A DNA stretch of 25,138 bases from Candidatus Helarchaeota archaeon (GTDB lineage: Archaea > Asgardarchaeota > Lokiarchaeia > Helarchaeales > HEL-GB-A), in assembly GCA_013375405.1 (NCBI GenBank), contig JABXJU010000042.1:1-25138 (forward strand), in the 5' to 3' direction. Positions 21,322 through 25,138 of this stretch are shown here, one piece after another. Both the position numbers and the translations under genes were made by a program. Numbering within the stretch: the stretch's first letter is position 1; every line of letters begins with the position of its first letter. The notes beneath the pieces were generated by a model. The model did not search any database and had not been told where the DNA came from. It saw nothing but the letters and a program-made list of their open reading frames with translations.

Positions 21322-22581
21322 ATGAAGAAGACTGATCTAATTAAGTTATCCATTGGACAGATTGGAAATGCGATGGCGTTTATGGTAATGTTTTTATTTC
21401 TACCCGATTATTTTGCGGATAACATTTTTGTGGGGCACGAATTTGCAAATACTCTCGCTTTCTTGACGATAACCATATCATTTACAGCAGGTGCGATTAC
21501 ATTTTTAATTGCTGGTTATTTATCCGATAAAACCAAAACCCGATGGGGCAAACGTCGACCATACTTCTTATTAATTATTCCTGGTGGAATCGCATATATG
21601 TTCTTAGGAATAACTATTCCTGGATTTTCGATAGAAGCTATGTTTGCTTTCCTTTCAATAATGGCGACAACTTATGCAGTTTTATATAGATTTGAATACT
21701 GTGCATATTGGGCTCTTTATATGGATCTAACTGAACCGGACGAACGAATTTCCACCTCCATTATTTTCAATTTATTTGGAACTATCGGAACCCTTGGGGC
21801 CCTCCTATTATTTCCTATTTTGGAGAAGATATTACCATATTTGACTATTACTATAATTTTGGGAGCGGTTTTAATTGGAACTGTTTTATTTGCTTTTTTC
21901 TTTGGGCCTAGAGAGGACCTTTCTAAGCTTGGAGAAGAAACTGAGATGAGTAATCTATTAGGAACTCTTAAGGAAACCGCTTCGGATCGAAACTTCTTTT
22001 TCTATCTCCTCGCCTCATTTTTCTTTGTATTAGGTTATTCAATTTCAACTCTGACATTGGTTGATTTTCTTGAGGCTCAAACTATTGATTTATTAGTTAT
22101 GCTTCCCTTTGTAATCCCCGTTGCTCTATTTTACTTTATCTTATTTAGTAAATTATCTAGAAATCGGGGAAATTTACAGGCATTTAAATTAGCTATTTTG
22201 ACTAGCATTATAATGGTTCCTTTTACATTATTTCTAGGGATCTTCGGTGATGGCGCTCTCCTATTCTTCCAAGTCTTCCTTATAATTTCTATAATCCTCT
22301 TTGTTGTTATTGCAGTCCTTACATTTCAGTATGCAATCTTGATGGATTTAGCCCCATCCGGACGTGAAGCAACTTACTCTGGCGTCTATTTATTTGTCAT
22401 TGTTATTCCCATTCCTATTGCAAGTACATTAGCGGGTCTCATTCTTGATTTACCCAAAATTTTCCCTGGTATTAATTTCTTTATCTGGCAGAATCTTGCC
22501 TTGAGTTTTGCATTGATTTTCTTAATTAATATCATTTTCCTCTCTATCAGTTACATCTTCCTACGAGCTATTCAAGAATAA
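21322..22581 (+). CDS. GPH/MFS-type sugar:cation symporter
   Basis: This 419-residue polytopic transporter has about 12 membrane helices. The loop between helices 2 and 3 carries GYLSDKTKTRWGKRRPYFLL (65-84), which matches the glycoside-pentoside-hexuronide:cation symporter signature (D-x-T/S-x-x-R-W-G-K/R-x-R-P) and also the general MFS motif A position. Family members import glycosides, hexuronides or related solutes with protons or sodium. The N-terminal substrate/cation region (KLSIGQIGNAMAFMVMFLFL) is shorter and more hydrophobic than in MelB, so the substrate is unclear. The ATG at 21322 has no strong ribosome binding site. It ends with a clear T tract. The glycosidase-like gene in this window is too far away to claim an operon. 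Confidence 0.82.
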   Translation: MKKTDLIKLSIGQIGNAMAFMVMFLFLPDYFADNIFVGHEFANTLAFLTITISFTAGAITFLIAGYLSDKTKTRWGKRRPYFLLIIPGGIAYMFLGITIPGFSIEAMFAFLSIMATTYAVLYRFEYCAYWALYMDLTEPDERISTSIIFNLFGTIGTLGALLLFPILEKILPYLTITIILGAVLIGTVLFAFFFGPREDLSKLGEETEMSNLLGTLKETASDRNFFFYLLASFFFVLGYSISTLTLVDFLEAQTIDLLVMLPFVIPVALFYFILFSKLSRNRGNLQAFKLAILTSIIMVPFTLFLGIFGDGALLFFQVFLIISIILFVVIAVLTFQYAILMDLAPSGREATYSGVYLFVIVIPIPIASTLAGLILDLPKIFPGINFFIWQNLALSFALIFLINIIFLSISYIFLRAIQE

Positions 22582-22593
22582 CGATAAAACCCC

Positions 22594-22605
22594 TTTTTTT
22601 ATTTT
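22594..22605 (+). terminator. T tract after the symporter gene
   Basis: CCCC followed by TTTTTTTATTTT begins 13 bases after the stop. It is a strong archaeal-type U-rich termination signal. Downstream, to 22729, only AT-rich sequence with several TATA-like stretches is seen (for example ATTTAAAAAG near 22620). Confidence 0.45.
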
Positions 22606-22729
22606 ACACTCCTTAACTAGATTTAAAAAGTGGAGAAAGAAATAGTAAAACTAATTTATAATAAATTTAAAATTCCAAATGATAATTCTTATTAATTGAA
22701 AAATTATGGATATTTAGGTGGGACGAAAT

Positions 22730-23311
22730 ATGAAAACAGGCGCGGAAGTAATAGGTGAGATGATTTTAGCTGGTCTTCGTTCGAAACCCAAAGAAGAGCG
22801 CGCGGAATTAATGGAAGAGCTTTACGGCATTAAAGCACAAATCACATTACCCAATCTCAATGAGGCCCTTATCTTGCATTTCGAGGATGTGGAAGGACGA
22901 AAGTGGCTACGCTATGAAAGTTTGCCCACTCCGGTGGTCAAATGTAAAAAATGTAAGTGGGAAGGCACGTGGGCTGATCTCCCGACCCACGAGGAAGATA
23001 TCATACTTCCCGAACGCCCCGATGGGGAAGAACTCATTCTCAAACCTACTAAAACGATTGTTGAAGAAACGTGTCCTCAATGCGGATCACCGAAGCTGAA
23101 AATGAAAAATTTTAAGCACGAAGACGCGAAGATTATAATTTATGGTTCACACTGGGATATTGGTGTTTTAGGGGATGCCGTTATTGGCCCCGTTGGCCAT
23201 CGAATTAAAGGGGTGTTTAAGGCACTCTGGAAATTGATGACCCGGAAGGTGCGAATGTCTCCATTTTATCGGATTCGCTTAGCCCTGAAAGTTGGCGGCT
23301 TGTTAATGTAA
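22730..23311 (+). CDS. Zinc-ribbon protein of unknown function
   Basis: The product has 193 residues. A helical front (AEVIGEMILAGLRSKPKEER) is followed by a beta-rich zinc ribbon with Cys72/Cys75 (KCKKCKW) and Cys115/Cys118 (CPQCGSPKLKM), split by about 40 residues. The knuckles recall HypA-type ribbons, but the HypA nickel-binding N-terminus (MHE) is missing, so I do not call it HypA. The C-terminal ~50 residues are basic, with one weakly hydrophobic stretch (VLGDAVIGPVGHRIKGVFKA) and a hydrophobic end. I chose ATG 22730 rather than GTG 22718 because AGGTGG (22716-22721) then serves as ribosome binding site eight bases upstream. G+C looks higher than in the surrounding genes, similar to the DRG gene. 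Confidence 0.68.
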   Translation: MKTGAEVIGEMILAGLRSKPKEERAELMEELYGIKAQITLPNLNEALILHFEDVEGRKWLRYESLPTPVVKCKKCKWEGTWADLPTHEEDIILPERPDGEELILKPTKTIVEETCPQCGSPKLKMKNFKHEDAKIIIYGSHWDIGVLGDAVIGPVGHRIKGVFKALWKLMTRKVRMSPFYRIRLALKVGGLLM

Positions 23312-23390
23312 CCTCAGAGTTCCCTGCTTTATTTCTCTTTTACCACATTCCTATTTTTGTTGCTGACTCTTCAGTTTTACACTTAAGAAG

Positions 23391-23397
23391 GTATAAA
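23391..23397 (+). promoter_or_regulatory. Promoter of the TPR gene
   Basis: GTATAAA with the purine-rich AAGAAG directly before it fits an archaeal BRE-TATA pair. It lies 63 bases before the ATG at 23454, and GAGGAG (23438-23443) is the ribosome binding site, ten bases before the ATG. Confidence 0.45.
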
Positions 23398-23453
23398 TGG
23401 AATGATCTATACATAGATTAGGAACGATATGAGAACTGAGGAGTGCTATTAAA

Positions 23454-25138
23454 ATGGCTGTAAATCCAGCTGTCTTGGAATCTACAGGGAATGTCCTCTT
23501 GGAATTCTTACAAACAAATGACAGACCAAAGTTAATTGAAAATATTCAAAATTTGATTCAAAAGGAAGAAGCAAACGAATTTTTGAATAACCTGAAACAA
23601 ATTATCATCGGAATAAATGAGTGGAACATCGAAGAAGTACAATCTATTACGGATCAAATTAGTTCTAAAATAGAGGATTCCAAATTCAAGAATATTCTAA
23701 AAGTTTTTCAAAGGAAACTAATTTTACTGCTATTAGACCAAATTATAGAAAAAACTGACGATATTGAGCTAAAAATCCAAACTCTATTAAATAAAATTCC
23801 CATATTAACGGAGTCTTATATATTATCACAAAAAATCAATGATGCCCTTCTTACTAAAAGCATTATTGAAGGACATTTTGATAATTTCACCATATTAGGA
23901 TTATTTTCCCTGTATAGCGGAAATATCCAAAACGCACTTCATTATTTTGGAAATATTTTGGATCTCTCTCAAAAAAATGAAGAAATTTTTCCATCTAAAT
24001 ACTCATTTATTTTGCGACTTCTCTCAAATCTTCTTCTAAAAATACGGTTTTATCCCGAACTTTTGAACTTTAGTAAAAATGCCTTGAATCTAGATCCAGA
24101 CGCAGTAGATCCTTACCAAATTGCTTTTAAATTCCTAAAACAAGCAATATCTACCGATGAAAAGGCAAATAAATCCCCCGACTTAGCACTAGATTATTAC
24201 AATATGGCATTACTTTACAATGAACGAAAAATGTTTGACCAAGCAATTCATGAAATCAACAAAGCTCACAAAATACATGAGGACCTTGGGGATAAGGTGG
24301 GAATAATCAACGACTTGATTCTGCTAGGAACGCTAACAAGTAAGATTAACCAAAATGATAAAGCTTTAATACTTTACCACCGAGCAATGAACATTGCAGT
24401 TGATATAGATTTAAGATATAAGATCGCTCAATTAAATTTATTAATTAGCAATATCCTTCGTGATAAACAAAATTATGATGAAAGTTTAAAATACTTGAAA
24501 ACATCTCTCGTTATCTTTAAACAAGAACAAATGGGAAGTGATATCGATCTTATTGCCGCCTATACTAAGCTGGGATCACTCTTACGCGCAATGGAACAAG
24601 TGGATACCGCAAAAGCCTTTTTGGAAAAAATACTCGAAGTAGAGAAAAAATCTGAATCAAAATCCCTATTAATGGAAATCCATTCACAATTGGCAATTAC
24701 TTACGCCGAACTGGGTAATCAGGATGAATTTACGAAAAATTATCATGAATTACTCTCACTCTCTGAAAAAGTCCGAGATCCCCTGCAATATGCTCATAGT
24801 GAATATCAACTGGGCGTTACTTTTTATAACTTGCAAAAATTCAAAGAGAGTTTAAATCATCTTGGCAGAGCGTTAAAAATTTCCCACAAATTAAAAAATC
24901 TAGAAAAAATTCAAACAATTTTACAAACCTTATCCTTAGTTTATTTACAATTAAATCAACAAAAGCTTGCTGGCGAAATTGTTGATGAAAACCAAGATAT
25001 CATGACACGATCTCAATCTGTGATTGAAAAGAGTTCTATAAAAGATTTAGAAATTCCCGAAATATCCACAATCCCTGCTGGTATTGTTCCCTCCTCAAAA
25101 CCTGAACCCCCTGTAGCCACCCCAAAAATTACAGAACC
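23454..25138 (+). CDS. Tetratricopeptide-repeat protein, 3' end beyond the window
   Basis: The frame is open from the ATG at 23454 to the last base (561 codons seen, no stop), so the gene continues outside. Residues 1 to about 110 are helical but not clearly TPR. From about 130 on, 34-residue helical pairs recur, such as LDYYNMALLYNERKMFDQAI, NDLILLGTLTSKINQNDKAL, YTKLGSLLRAMEQVDTAKAF, HSQLAITYAELGNQDEF and SEYQLGVTFYNLQKFKESL. I count eight or more units of the extended 40-residue sort. The last visible part is a linker rich in Pro, Ser and Thr (GIVPSSKPEPPVATPK), so another domain probably follows. TPR arrays bind proteins, so this is likely a scaffold. The first ~25 residues lack a signal peptide, which suggests a cytosolic location. 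Confidence 0.85.
   Translation, partial: MAVNPAVLESTGNVLLEFLQTNDRPKLIENIQNLIQKEEANEFLNNLKQIIIGINEWNIEEVQSITDQISSKIEDSKFKNILKVFQRKLILLLLDQIIEKTDDIELKIQTLLNKIPILTESYILSQKINDALLTKSIIEGHFDNFTILGLFSLYSGNIQNALHYFGNILDLSQKNEEIFPSKYSFILRLLSNLLLKIRFYPELLNFSKNALNLDPDAVDPYQIAFKFLKQAISTDEKANKSPDLALDYYNMALLYNERKMFDQAIHEINKAHKIHEDLGDKVGIINDLILLGTLTSKINQNDKALILYHRAMNIAVDIDLRYKIAQLNLLISNILRDKQNYDESLKYLKTSLVIFKQEQMGSDIDLIAAYTKLGSLLRAMEQVDTAKAFLEKILEVEKKSESKSLLMEIHSQLAITYAELGNQDEFTKNYHELLSLSEKVRDPLQYAHSEYQLGVTFYNLQKFKESLNHLGRALKISHKLKNLEKIQTILQTLSLVYLQLNQQKLAGEIVDENQDIMTRSQSVIEKSSIKDLEIPEISTIPAGIVPSSKPEPPVATPKITE

Noticed and set aside
22730..23311. HypA hydrogenase maturation protein
   Set aside because: Zinc-ribbon cysteines are similar, but the N-terminal nickel-binding MHE motif and the usual length of about 115-140 residues are missing.

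Overview
The window reads as a low-G+C archaeal genome fragment, most likely from an Asgard-type lineage. The evidence is a DRG-type GTPase with a C-terminal TGS domain (archaea and eukaryotes), GTG/TTG starts with short GGTG/GAGG-like ribosome binding sites, T-tract gene ends instead of bacterial-style terminators, and a longin-like plus winged-helix protein of a kind common in Asgard genomes. Lineage is an inference; no rRNA or marker set is present. No tRNA, rRNA, CRISPR array or insertion sequence was found, and no gene-free stretch exceeds 300 bases.

Layout: (1) 1-968, the 3' part of a DRG GTPase gene. (2) 1131-3635, a large cytosolic protein that resembles alpha/alpha-barrel (six-hairpin) glycosidases. 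(3) 3872-12864, the centrepiece: a tight co-directional cluster encoding a GlcD-type flavoprotein, a CCG/HdrD-like Fe-S protein (split by a -1 frame break), a BcrC/HgdB-size and two tandem BcrB-size subunits of the 2-hydroxyacyl-CoA dehydratase/benzoyl-CoA reductase family, their HgdC-type ATPase activator, a truncated acetyl-CoA-synthase (CdhC/AcsB)-like protein with an altered four-cysteine site, and a CooC/AcsF-type nickel-insertion ATPase. (4) 12945-15926, a longin-like protein, a polytopic membrane protein with a C-terminal endonuclease/exonuclease/phosphatase domain (architecture of eukaryotic CWH43), and a small orphan. (5) 16083-17574, an ABM-fold protein and an iron-type alcohol dehydrogenase. 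(6) 17585-18894, two convergent orphans. (7) 18983-21136, a membrane pyrophosphatase, divergent from (8) a GPH-type sugar symporter at 21322-22581. (9) 22730-23311, a zinc-ribbon orphan, and 23454 to the window end, a TPR protein that runs off the edge.

How region 3 may work: the flavoprotein and the CCG protein look like an electron-input module (2-hydroxyacid-type oxidation to Fe-S clusters). The HgdC-like ATPase would energise electrons by ATP hydrolysis and pass them to the BcrB/BcrC-like subunits. The ACS-like and CooC-like proteins suggest that a nickel or modified Fe-S site is made or used by the same machinery. The substrate cannot be read from the sequence. No carbon monoxide dehydrogenase, CoA ligase, CoA transferase or electron-transfer flavoprotein gene is in the window. 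The set does not match a canonical benzoyl-CoA reductase, 2-hydroxyglutaryl-CoA dehydratase or CODH/ACS locus, so it is the best candidate here for an undescribed system.
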